Origin: an uncultured Microbacteriaceae bacterium
Lineage (GTDB): Bacteria; Actinomycetota; Actinomycetes; Actinomycetales; Microbacteriaceae
Length of the DNA: 43,356 nucleotides
Direction: 5' to 3'
Assembly: GCA_937872445.1 (NCBI GenBank)
Contig: CALMSL010000007.1
Location: forward strand, 1-43,356
A program made the translations under genes and the position numbers. The notes below the pieces were generated by a model. That model was not told the origin of the DNA and did no database searches. It worked only from the letters and a program-made list of their open reading frames with translations. Below are positions 34,750 to 42,274 of this stretch, one piece after another. How positions within the stretch are numbered: the first letter of the stretch is position 1; each line of letters starts with the position of its first letter.

Positions 34750-35496
34750 TCAGTCGAGCTTCACCGGTTTGAACTTCACCGGCGCAAGCCACCACGTGAC
34801 GACCACGGCCGTGATGGCGCCGGCCGCCATGATCGACGCGAGCACGACAATCTGGAATCGCCCGGCCTCGATCGGGGAAACCCCGCCGAAGATTGCGCCG
34901 ACGAACGCTCCGGGCAACGTCACCAGTCCCGTGGTTTTCGTCTGGTCGATGGAGGGTACGAGCGCGTTGTAGATCGCCCTGCGCCCGAGCTCGAGCGTGG
35001 ACTGCCGCGGCGTCGCGCCGAGGGCAAGCCAACCTTCGACATCCTCCCAATGGTCGGTGACAGCTTCAGAGATGTTTCGCCCGGACAGTGTGGCGATCGT
35101 CATCGCGTTGCCGATCACGATGCCACCGATGGCGAGGGCGTATCGTGCCGACAATTCGATCGCGCCGGTCGCGAAAACAACCCCGAGCGTCACGGAAACG
35201 CCGAGAGCCATCGCGCTGGCAATCAGCGACGCGTGGCGCCAGGACCAGCCGATGCGCCGTGTGGACGTGAGGGCGGCAATCGTGAACATCACGAAAAGCG
35301 CGACGCCGACCCAGAAACCGCTCGTGATGACGCCGGCCAGGATGACGCTGATGGCGGCGAGTTGAACCACGCCGCGCAGGATCGCCAGGAGGGGTGCCCA
35401 GCGGTGGGGGACGCCATACCAGGCCAGCACTGCCGTACCGATGGCAGACAATATGAGGACGCCGGCGAGCGTGGGAAGAAGGTCGGGCAGGTTCAC
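34750..35496 (-). CDS. ABC transporter permease, FetB/UPF0014 family
   Basis: This 248-residue membrane protein has six or seven membrane segments. It carries the UPF0014 features LRGVVQLAAISVIL, IGNAMTIATLSGRNISEAV and GALFVGAIFGG-like LPGAFVGAIFGGVSP near the C-terminus. The E. coli member FetB works with the ATPase FetA to export iron and resist peroxide. No ATPase gene is adjacent, so a partner elsewhere is needed. The frame starts with GTG at 35496. It converges with the GlxA gene, 4 bp between stops, with no visible terminator. Confidence 0.85.
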   Translation of the reverse strand: MNLPDLLPTLAGVLILSAIGTAVLAWYGVPHRWAPLLAILRGVVQLAAISVILAGVITSGFWVGVALFVMFTIAALTSTRRIGWSWRHASLIASAMALGVSVTLGVVFATGAIELSARYALAIGGIVIGNAMTIATLSGRNISEAVTDHWEDVEGWLALGATPRQSTLELGRRAIYNALVPSIDQTKTTGLVTLPGAFVGAIFGGVSPIEAGRFQIVVLASIMAAGAITAVVVTWWLAPVKFKPVKLD

Positions 35497-35538
35497 CGTG
35501 TCACCGACATTGAGTACTCCGTTGCGTCGTGAATCGGA

Positions 35539-36177
35539 CTAAAGGTCGAGAGATTCCCCGGGCGCCAGCGGGAAGAACGTGCCGCCGCCAGCCTCCGTCG
35601 CGACCTGGATACGCGCGTTGGACATTGACTTCCCCGCGGTGGAGAGCACCATTTCGTGAACAGCGAAGCTTCGTCTGGGGGCGACGGCCGCCACGAAGTC
35701 CATGACCTCGCCGATCTTCAGCCACGGAGCACCGGCCGGAACGGCGAGAGTCCCGACCTCGACGCCCTGCGGAATCGTGTACGAGTCGCCGGCGTAGTAC
35801 AGCTCGTCGTTGATCAGGACGCCCACATTGTCGACGACGGGAATCGACGAGTGGATGACCGCGTGCTCGCTGCCGAAGAAGCGGAGCGTGAACGGGTTGA
35901 CACTGACCGTGTCGCCGTCCTGGACGACCTCCACCGTGAATGCGGATGCCGCCGCCGCGACGCCCGCGGGGCCGAAGATCCGTGCATCCGGGTTGCGGTG
36001 AAGAATCTCCTCCAGCTGGTCGCTCGTCCAGTGGTCCTGGTGTTCGTGGGTGATGACGATCGCCACCACATCGTTCAGCCCGACGAGAAGCGTCGTGAAG
36101 CTGCCCGGGTCGACCACGAGCATTTTGCCTGCACTTTCGACGAGGAGGCACGCGTGCTCCTGCTTGGTAACCTTCAT
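35539..36177 (-). CDS. MBL fold metallo-hydrolase
   Basis: This is a 212-residue UlaG/YtnP-like metallo-beta-lactamase-fold protein. The zinc motif HEHQDH spans residues 44-49 (HxHxDH). Further ligands are in FGSEHAVIH and LYYAGDSYTIP, and a C-terminal histidine is in FAVHEMVLS. Substrates in this group range from lactones to phosphodiesters, so only hydrolase chemistry can be stated. ATG at 36177 lies 6 nt behind a TAAAAT box, fitting a leaderless message. It is divergent from the DagK gene. Confidence 0.88.
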   Translation of the reverse strand: MKVTKQEHACLLVESAGKMLVVDPGSFTTLLVGLNDVVAIVITHEHQDHWTSDQLEEILHRNPDARIFGPAGVAAAASAFTVEVVQDGDTVSVNPFTLRFFGSEHAVIHSSIPVVDNVGVLINDELYYAGDSYTIPQGVEVGTLAVPAGAPWLKIGEVMDFVAAVAPRRSFAVHEMVLSTAGKSMSNARIQVATEAGGGTFFPLAPGESLDL

Positions 36178-36189
36178 GGCGCCATTTTA
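36178..36189 (-). promoter_or_regulatory. -10 element of the MBL-fold gene, leaderless
   Basis: On the minus strand, TAAAAT (36189 to 36184) is followed by 6 nt and then the ATG at 36177. This places the expected transcript start at the start codon. No clear -35 hexamer is seen. Confidence 0.5.
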
Positions 36190-36260
36190 CGGTTCGAAAA
36201 CCCGGAGACACTTTTCTGCCGATAACGCACGGGCGGGTCGTTTGCGGCCATAATCATGGG

Positions 36261-37169
36261 ATGACGACGACAAAACCGAAACGGGTCGTCGTCGCCATCA
36301 ATCCGCAGGCGTCCTTCGGCAAGTCCCGTGCGGTCGGCCCAGCCGCCGTTGCGGCGCTTCGGTCGGCAGGGCACGAGGTTGCGAGCCTCACCGAAGCCGA
36401 CTTCGAGCAGCTGCGGCACTCGGCAGGGAGTGCACTTGCCTCGAATCCGGATGCCCTCGTCGTCGTCGGCGGGGACGGAATGGTCAATCTCGGCGTGAAC
36501 CTCGTCGCGGATACGACGATTCCGCTCGGCATCGTCCCCTCCGGTACCGGGAACGACGTGTCGAGGGGCCTCGGCATCCCGATCAGGAATCCCGATCGTG
36601 CCATTCAATCGCTGCTGGCAGCGCTCGACGCACCGCCCCGCATCATCGATGCGGGGTTCGTCACGAGAAGCGACGGGTCGACGAGTTGGTTCGCTGGCGT
36701 GTTCTCCGCCGGCTTCGACGCGATCGTCAACGAACGCGCCAATCAGATGCGCTGGCCCCGCGGCCCCCAGCGTTACAACCTCGCCCTTCTGCGCGAGCTC
36801 GCGATGCTGAAGCCCATCCACTATCGGCTCACCCTGGACGGCGAAAGCCTCGAAACGGATGCGGTCCTCGTTGCGGTCGCCAACAACGTGTCTCTCGGCG
36901 GCGGCATGCTCATCACGCCGGAGGCGAAAATCGACGACGGCCTTCTCGACGTGTTCGTCGTGCAGCCGCTGTCGCGCACCGCGTTCCTGCGGATCTTCCC
37001 CCGTGTGTTCAAGGGCACGCACGTGACCGACGCGCGCGTGTCGATTCGGCGGGCACGCCGCATCCGTGTCGACGCGGACAATGTGGTCGCCTACGCGGAC
37101 GGCGAGCGGGTTGCCGGGTTGCCGCTCGATGTCGAGGTTCGCCCGGGCGCGCTCAGGGTGTTGGCGTAG
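36261..37169 (+). CDS. diacylglycerol kinase family lipid kinase
   Basis: This 302-residue protein belongs to the DagK/YegS/sphingosine-kinase catalytic family. It has the INPQASFGK phosphate-binding start, the GGDG motif at residues 70-73, the substrate loop GIVPSGTGNDVSRGLGIP, and the C-terminal beta-sandwich with ADGERV. Such enzymes phosphorylate diacylglycerol or related lipids and feed phosphatidate back into phospholipid synthesis. ATG at 36261 is 6 nt after CATAAT, as in a leaderless message. The 3' end overlaps the convergent lipoprotein gene by 17 bp. Confidence 0.9.
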   Translation: MTTTKPKRVVVAINPQASFGKSRAVGPAAVAALRSAGHEVASLTEADFEQLRHSAGSALASNPDALVVVGGDGMVNLGVNLVADTTIPLGIVPSGTGNDVSRGLGIPIRNPDRAIQSLLAALDAPPRIIDAGFVTRSDGSTSWFAGVFSAGFDAIVNERANQMRWPRGPQRYNLALLRELAMLKPIHYRLTLDGESLETDAVLVAVANNVSLGGGMLITPEAKIDDGLLDVFVVQPLSRTAFLRIFPRVFKGTHVTDARVSIRRARRIRVDADNVVAYADGERVAGLPLDVEVRPGALRVLA

Positions 37170-37656
37170 GGGAGGGTGTCGCAGGAGCCGACGGCGAGGC
37201 GTTCGCCAGCTGGTCGGGGTCCGTCGAGATGCACGAATAGAGCTGGTCGGCGTTCGGTTTGTCGTCTTTCGGGAACACCAGGAACTCCTGCTTGGGCCTC
37301 GTGTCGCTCTTCACGCTGCTTTTGAACGTGTCGAAGAGTGACGAGCACGACGCGGACACGGCGTTCTGCAGTGACCCGGCAGACGAAACGTCAGCAGTCG
37401 TGAGCGTGCCCTGGCCGATGACGATGTATTTGTGGCTCAGCTCGCACGGCATCACGGTGACCTGTTCGACGATGCTGCCATCGGCGGAGTTGAAACTGAA
37501 ACAGTCGTGGATCTTCAGGTCGCGCGCGGAAATGGCGGTGCTCTGGGTGACGCGGCCGTTGCTGTCTCTCGGCGGTCCGGGGTTCAGGAGGGAGCATCCG
37601 CCAAGGAGAAGCCCAACTCCGATCACTGCCGCCGCGCTCAGCAGTTTCCTGCGCAT
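37153..37656 (-). CDS. predicted lipoprotein of unknown function
   Basis: This 167-residue protein has a signal peptide with a clear lipobox (LLLGGC, lipid-modified Cys21). A secreted domain follows with four cysteines that could form disulfides (DCFSF, VMPCELSH, SASCSSLF, LYSCISTD). It ends in a Pro/Ser/Thr/Ala-rich tail (SPSAPATPSPTPTP). The cysteine pattern and 'CF...PC..H' spacing resemble the septum-formation/DUF4190-linked extracellular domain of actinobacteria, but I am not certain. It should be anchored outside the cell membrane. It overlaps the lipid kinase gene tail to tail. Confidence 0.82.
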   Translation of the reverse strand: MRRKLLSAAAVIGVGLLLGGCSLLNPGPPRDSNGRVTQSTAISARDLKIHDCFSFNSADGSIVEQVTVMPCELSHKYIVIGQGTLTTADVSSAGSLQNAVSASCSSLFDTFKSSVKSDTRPKQEFLVFPKDDKPNADQLYSCISTDPDQLANASPSAPATPSPTPTP

Positions 37657-37689
37657 CCTGTCCTCCCCGCCAGATCCGCCGAACCATTT

Positions 37690-37717
37690 TTGTCGGCCCG
37701 CACCTCTATGGCATACT
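37690..37717 (+). promoter_or_regulatory. probable promoter of tRNA-Glu
   Basis: TTGTCG (37690-37695) and CATACT (37712-37717) are separated by 16 bp and end 20 bp before the tRNA. Expected transcription would start about 13 bp before the mature 5' end. Confidence 0.45.
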
Positions 37718-37736
37718 CAATTAGTCCGCCCACTAC

Positions 37737-37812
37737 GGCCCCATCGTATAGCGGCCTAGTACGCCGCCCTCTCACGGCGGTAACGCGGGTTCGAATCCCG
37801 CTGGGGTCACCA
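37737..37812 (+). tRNA. tRNA-Glu (anticodon CTC)
   Basis: The sequence folds as a cloverleaf. The acceptor is GGCCCCA/TGGGGTC (one G-T pair), the anticodon stem is CCGCC/GGCGG with loop CTCTCAC (anticodon CTC), and the T arm is GCGGG-TTCGAAT-CCCGC. The discriminator A is followed by an encoded CCA. Confidence 0.96.
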
Positions 37813-37884
37813 CCATAGTTACCGGACGACAGTACCTGCGCAACCTTCGCTGCCGCGCGTCGCGATCCGCTACGATTGCGGGAA

Positions 37885-37987
37885 CGAAGGGGAGTATCCC
37901 GATTCGCCGCAGTCGTCAGGACGGTCAGCAACGGCGCTGGCCCGGATGCGGTGGTGCCGAGTTCGCTCGGCACGGGAGAGACTTTCG
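37885..37987 (+). promoter_or_regulatory. yybP-ykoY (manganese) riboswitch
   Basis: The leader before terC shows the conserved parts of this family. These are AAGGGGAGTA at 37887-37896, GTCGTCA at 37912-37918, an internal hairpin GTGCCGAG-TTCG-CTCGGCAC (37954-37973), and GGGAGAGACTTTCG at the end. The ends pair (CGAAGG with CTTTCG) to form stem P1. yybP-ykoY RNAs sense Mn2+ and often precede terC-like exporter genes. A TACGAT box at 37871-37876 could start the transcript. A CTCTC stretch right after the element can pair with GAGAG and compete with P1, a possible switch. Confidence 0.82.
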
Positions 37988-38021
37988 ATCCTCTCTTGAC
38001 CCTTCATGATCGGAAGTCCCT

Positions 38022-39011
38022 GTGGAACTGACCATCCCCGCCTGGTTCGAGTGGGGCTCGCTGATCGTCATGAGCCTCATCATCATTGCCGACCTCATCC
38101 TCGCGTACAGCCGGCCGCACATCCCGAGCGTGCGCGAGTCCAGCCTGTGGGTCGGCTTCTATGTCGCCCTCGCGCTCGTGTTCGCAGGCCTCCTCGTGTG
38201 GCTCGGCGATGTGGAACACGCGGGCCAGTTCGTGGCGGGCTGGCTCACCGAATACAGCCTGAGCATCGACAACCTGTTCGTGTTCCTGCTGATCATGGCG
38301 CAGTTCAAGGTGCCGAAGAAGTATCAGCAGGAAATCCTCATGGTGGGCATCCTGATCGCCCTCATCCTGCGCGCGATCTTCATCCTCATCGGCGCGCAGC
38401 TCATCGAAAGTTTCAGCTGGATCTTCTACATTTTCGGAGCGTTTCTGCTGTACACGGCCTGGAAGCAGGCGTTCACCGGCTTCGAGGACGACGTGCAGAC
38501 GGAGAACAAGATCATCCGGATGCTTCGGAAACGCGTCGCGATCACCGAAACGTTCGACGGCGGCAAACTGCGCACGACAGTGGACGGCACACGCATGTTC
38601 ACCCCCGTGCTCGTGGTGATTGTGGCGCTCGGCGCGACCGACCTCGTGTTCGCGCTCGACTCCATCCCGGCGATCTTCGGGATCACCCAGAATGCATTCC
38701 TCGTGTTCTCCGCGAACGTGTTCGCCCTCATGGGGCTGCGCCAGCTGTACTTCCTGCTCGGCGACCTCATCGATCGGCTCGTCTACCTGCACTACGGGAT
38801 CGCGTTCATTCTCGGGTTCATCGGGGTGAAGCTCGTGTTCCACGCGCTCCACAAGAACGAGCTTCCGTTCCTGAACGGAGGGCAGCCGATTCAGTGGGTG
38901 CCGGAGATCAGCACGTGGCTTTCCCTCGTCGTCATCGTCGGCGCGATGGCGGTCGCGACGATCGCGAGCCTCGTGAAGTTGCGGCAGGATCGCCGAAAGT
39001 TGAACGCCTGA
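38022..39011 (+). CDS. TerC family integral membrane protein (probable Mn2+ exporter)
   Basis: This 329-residue protein has about eight or nine membrane segments. The TerC hallmarks are LSIDNLFVFLLIMAQF (acidic residue inside a helix), RAIFILIGAQLI and ALGATDLVFALDSIPAIFGIT (two aspartates within membrane). These acidic residues are the likely metal path. TerC/Alx proteins export manganese or help metalate secreted enzymes. The riboswitch in front supports manganese control. The GTG start at 38022 is behind a GGAAG site and gives the usual ELTIPAWFEWG N-terminus. It converges with the dehydrogenase gene. Confidence 0.93.
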   Translation: MELTIPAWFEWGSLIVMSLIIIADLILAYSRPHIPSVRESSLWVGFYVALALVFAGLLVWLGDVEHAGQFVAGWLTEYSLSIDNLFVFLLIMAQFKVPKKYQQEILMVGILIALILRAIFILIGAQLIESFSWIFYIFGAFLLYTAWKQAFTGFEDDVQTENKIIRMLRKRVAITETFDGGKLRTTVDGTRMFTPVLVVIVALGATDLVFALDSIPAIFGITQNAFLVFSANVFALMGLRQLYFLLGDLIDRLVYLHYGIAFILGFIGVKLVFHALHKNELPFLNGGQPIQWVPEISTWLSLVVIVGAMAVATIASLVKLRQDRRKLNA

Positions 39012-39038
39012 CGCGGTTGCGGATCGGCGCCCTGTGCG

Positions 39039-40094
39039 TCACGCAGCGTCGAGGCGCGCCGCGGCGAGCTGCTCCGCGGCCTCCAGCGTCGTGATGCCCT
39101 TCTCGGCCGAGTCGCGGAAAATCGTGGCGACCACGTCGCCGATCTGGGTGACCCGAGCCGAAATCGCGGCAGCATCCGCGTTCGGGCGCATCGCCATGTC
39201 GAGGTAGATCACCCCTCCGCCGTTCACGACGAAGTCCGGTGCCCACAGGATGCCGCGCGCTGCGAGCTGCCCTGCGCCGGAGTGCTCGGCGAGCTGGTTG
39301 TTCGCCGCGCCGACCACGCCGCGCACCGCCAGTTCCTCAATCACCCGAGGCGTCAGAACGCCACCGAGACCGCACGGCACGAACAGGTCGGCATCGACCG
39401 TGTGCGCGGACGGCACCTCCACCCAGTTCGCTCCGATGGACTCCGCGAGATCCTTCTTGCCCATGTTCACGTCGGTCACGGTCAACGTCGCACCCTCGGC
39501 GGCGAGCCGCTTCGCGAGCCTCCCGCCGACCTGGCCGAGACCGGAGATGACGATGTGACGACCAACGACGTCCGTGCTCCCGTACAAGGCGTCGAGCGTC
39601 GCGAGGATGCTCGCGTGCACGCCCTCGCTCGTGGCATCCGCGGGCTCGCCGACGCCGCCCTGCTCCGGCGGCAGGCCGCACACGTGCTTCGTGCGCTCGG
39701 CCACGACAGACATGAGCTCGGCGCTCGTACCGACATCCTCCGCCGTCATGTACACGCCGCCGAGGCTCTCCACCGCGTCGCCGAGGTCGAGCATCGCGTC
39801 GCGCTTCTGCTCATCGGAGAGCGCAGTGCCCATGGGCAGGTGGATGACCGCCTTGCCGCCGCCACGATTCAGGCCCGCCGCCGCATTCTTGAGGGTCATC
39901 GCCGCGGAAAGGCGCAGCGAGTCGGCTACCGCATCCGTCCAGTTCTCGTATTGCCACACTCGCGCCCCGCCGAGCGCCTGCCCGAGCTTCGTCGAATGCA
40001 CCGCGACGCTGATCACCAGCCCCGACCTCGGGCCGGTGGTGATGAGAACTCGCTCGTGTTCGAAAGGGATGGTGGAGAGGGGATCAGGCGACAT
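39039..40094 (-). CDS. leucine/valine-type amino acid dehydrogenase (Glu/Leu/Phe/Val family)
   Basis: This 351-residue enzyme matches the octameric leucine/valine dehydrogenase group in length. The substrate-binding lysine K69 lies in MTLKNAAAGL and the catalytic K81 in GGGKAVIHLP. The NAD domain has SGLGQVGGRLAKRLA, and NNQLAEHSGA follows. Such enzymes reversibly deaminate leucine, valine or phenylalanine with NAD+, giving 2-oxo acids. ATG at 40094 opens on the other side of the leuC promoter region. A catabolic or reversible branched-chain enzyme facing the leucine operon is notable. The exact substrate cannot be stated. Confidence 0.88.
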   Translation of the reverse strand: MSPDPLSTIPFEHERVLITTGPRSGLVISVAVHSTKLGQALGGARVWQYENWTDAVADSLRLSAAMTLKNAAAGLNRGGGKAVIHLPMGTALSDEQKRDAMLDLGDAVESLGGVYMTAEDVGTSAELMSVVAERTKHVCGLPPEQGGVGEPADATSEGVHASILATLDALYGSTDVVGRHIVISGLGQVGGRLAKRLAAEGATLTVTDVNMGKKDLAESIGANWVEVPSAHTVDADLFVPCGLGGVLTPRVIEELAVRGVVGAANNQLAEHSGAGQLAARGILWAPDFVVNGGGVIYLDMAMRPNADAAAISARVTQIGDVVATIFRDSAEKGITTLEAAEQLAAARLDAA

Positions 40095-40187
40095 CGCAGT
40101 AACTCCTTGAAGCTGGCCTTGTGGGCACGCGAATGCGGCGCGATCGTGGGCGCCACGATACGCATCCTAGCCGCGAGAGCGCGCCAG

Positions 40188-40193
40188 TAGACT
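40188..40193 (+). promoter_or_regulatory. -10 element of leuCD
   Basis: TAGACT at 40188-40193, the same hexamer as before ilvD. Transcription would start near 40200, beyond the ATG at 40197, which favours the GTG at 40251 as the leuC start. No clear -35 is seen. Confidence 0.4.
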
Positions 40194-40250
40194 GGAATGA
40201 TCGAATTCCGCGCACCCCCGCGCGGTTTTGGGCAGGAACGAGGCACGACT

Positions 40251-41663
40251 GTGGGCAGGACGCTGGCGGAGAAGGTGTGGGACGACCACATCGTGGCAAA
40301 GGGCACCGACGGGGCCCCCGACCTTCTCTACATCGACCTCCACCTCATCCACGAGGTGACCTCCCCGCAGGCGTTCGACGGACTGCGGATGGCCGACCGC
40401 CCGGTGCGCCGTCCCGACCTCACGATCGCCACCGAAGACCACAACACCCCGACCCTCAACATCACGAAGCAAATCGCCGACCCGGTGAGCCGCATCCAGA
40501 TCGAGACGCTGCGCCGCAACTGCAAGGAGTTCGGCGTTCGGCTGCACCCGCTCGGCGACATCGAGCAGGGCATCGTGCACGTCGTCGGACCGCAACTGGG
40601 ACTGACGATGCCCGGCATCACCGTGGTGTGCGGCGACAGCCACACGTCGACCCACGGCGCATTCGGGGCGATCGCGTTCGGCATCGGCACGAGCGAAGTG
40701 GAACACGTGCTCGCCACCCAGACCCTGCCGCTCAAGCCGTTCAAGACGATGGCGGTGACCGTGGACGGCGAGCTGCGCGACGGCGTGACCTCGAAGGACA
40801 TCATCCTCGCCGTCATCGCGAAAATCGGCACCGGCGGCGGCCAGGGATACGTGATCGAGTACCGCGGCAGCGCCATCCGCGCGCTCTCCATGGAGGGCCG
40901 CATGACGATCTGCAACATGTCGATCGAGGCTGGCGCGCGCGCCGGAATGGTCGCGCCGGACCAGGCCACGTACGACTACCTGAAGGGCAAACCGCACGCG
41001 CCGAAAGGTGAAGACTGGGACGCCGCGCTCGCGTACTGGCAGACGCTGCCCACCGACGACGACGCCGTGTTCGACGCCGAGGTGTTCCTCAACGCGAGCG
41101 AACTCGAACCGTTCGTCACGTGGGGCACGAACCCGGGCCAGGGGGTGCTGCTCTCCGACGCCATCCCGGAACCGGACAGCTTCGACGACCCGAACGAGCA
41201 GGCCTCGGCCCGCCGGGCGCTCGAATACATGGACCTTGCGGCGGGAACCCGGATGAAGGACATCCGCGTCGACGCCGTGTTCATGGGGTCCTGCACGAAC
41301 AGCCGCATCGAAGACCTGCGCGCCTTCGCCTCCGTCATCAAAGGCAAGAAGAAAGCGGACGGCGTGCGCGTCATGGTGGTTCCCGGTTCAGCGCGGGTTC
41401 GACTCGAGGCCGAAGCGGAGGGCATCGACAAGATCGTGGAAGAATTCGGGGCGGAGTGGCGGTTCGCCGGATGCTCCATGTGCCTCGGCATGAACCCCGA
41501 CCAGCTTGCCCCCGGTGAGCGCTGCGCCTCCACCTCCAACCGCAACTTCGAGGGGCGGCAGGGCAAGGGCGGCCGCACGCACCTCGTGTCGCCGCTCGTC
41601 GCCGCGGCAACGGCCGTGCGGGGCACGCTGTCCGGCCCCTGGGATCTGGAGGAGGCGCGCTGA
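40251..41663 (+). CDS. leuC: 3-isopropylmalate dehydratase large subunit
   Basis: With LeuD, LeuC isomerises 2-isopropylmalate to 3-isopropylmalate. The 470-residue aconitase-type subunit has the three Fe-S cysteines in place: C348 in [10 protein letters not shown], and C408 and C411 in [11 protein letters not shown]. The N-terminal motifs are [11 protein letters not shown] and [14 protein letters not shown], and [12 protein letters not shown] is the substrate region. GTG at 40251 follows a GAGG site and gives the usual N-terminus. ATG 40197 would add 18 residues but probably lies upstream of the transcript. The stop overlaps the leuD start by one base. Confidence 0.95.
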   Translation: MGRTLAEKVWDDHIVAKGTDGAPDLLYIDLHLIHEVTSPQAFDGLRMADRPVRRPDLTIATEDHNTPTLNITKQIADPVSRIQIETLRRNCKEFGVRLHPLGDIEQGIVHVVGPQLGLTMPGITVVCGDSHTSTHGAFGAIAFGIGTSEVEHVLATQTLPLKPFKTMAVTVDGELRDGVTSKDIILAVIAKIGTGGGQGYVIEYRGSAIRALSMEGRMTICNMSIEAGARAGMVAPDQATYDYLKGKPHAPKGEDWDAALAYWQTLPTDDDAVFDAEVFLNASELEPFVTWGTNPGQGVLLSDAIPEPDSFDDPNEQASARRALEYMDLAAGTRMKDIRVDAVFMGSCTNSRIEDLRAFASVIKGKKKADGVRVMVVPGSARVRLEAEAEGIDKIVEEFGAEWRFAGCSMCLGMNPDQLAPGERCASTSNRNFEGRQGKGGRTHLVSPLVAAATAVRGTLSGPWDLEEAR

Positions 41664-42259
41664 TGGAGAAACTCACCGTCGTGGAAGGCATCGCCGTGCC
41701 TCTGGAGCGCGCCCAGGTCGACACCGACCAGATCATCCCCGCCGAATTTCTGAAACGCGTCACCAAGACCGGATTCGACGACGCCCTGTTCTACGCCTGG
41801 CGCCAGAACCCGGACTTCGTGCTCAACGATCCCGCATTCGCCAACCCCACTGTGCTGATCGCCGGCGCCGATTTCGGCACCGGTTCCAGCCGCGAACACG
41901 CCGTGTGGGCTCTGCGCGACTACGGATTCAAGGCAGTCATCAGCCCGCGGTTCGGCGACATTTTCCGCGGAAACTCCGGGAAACAGGGCCTGCTCGCCGC
42001 GCAGGTCGCGGAGGACGCCGTCGAGAAAATGTGGGCGCTCATCCGGGAACAGCCCGGGATCTCGGCATCCGTCGACCTCGTGTCGAAGACCGTGACGCTC
42101 GGCACACTCACGGTTCCCTTCGAGATCGATGATTACACTAGGTGGCGGCTGCTTGAGGGCCTCGACGATATTGCCCTCACCCTGCGCGACGAATCGTCGA
42201 TCACCGAGTTCGAGAAAACCAGACAATCGTGGCGGCCCCTCACACTTCCCGCACAATAG
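41663..42259 (+). CDS. leuD: 3-isopropylmalate dehydratase small subunit
   Basis: LeuD is the swivel-domain subunit of isopropylmalate isomerase. The 198 residues contain [46 protein letters not shown] and the C-terminal [17 protein letters not shown], all typical. The start overlaps the leuC stop (TGATG), which ensures equal synthesis of the two subunits. murA starts 15 bp after the stop and may be read through from the same message. Confidence 0.96.
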   Translation: MEKLTVVEGIAVPLERAQVDTDQIIPAEFLKRVTKTGFDDALFYAWRQNPDFVLNDPAFANPTVLIAGADFGTGSSREHAVWALRDYGFKAVISPRFGDIFRGNSGKQGLLAAQVAEDAVEKMWALIREQPGISASVDLVSKTVTLGTLTVPFEIDDYTRWRLLEGLDDIALTLRDESSITEFEKTRQSWRPLTLPAQ

Positions 42260-42274
42260 TCAGCAGGTAACGCA

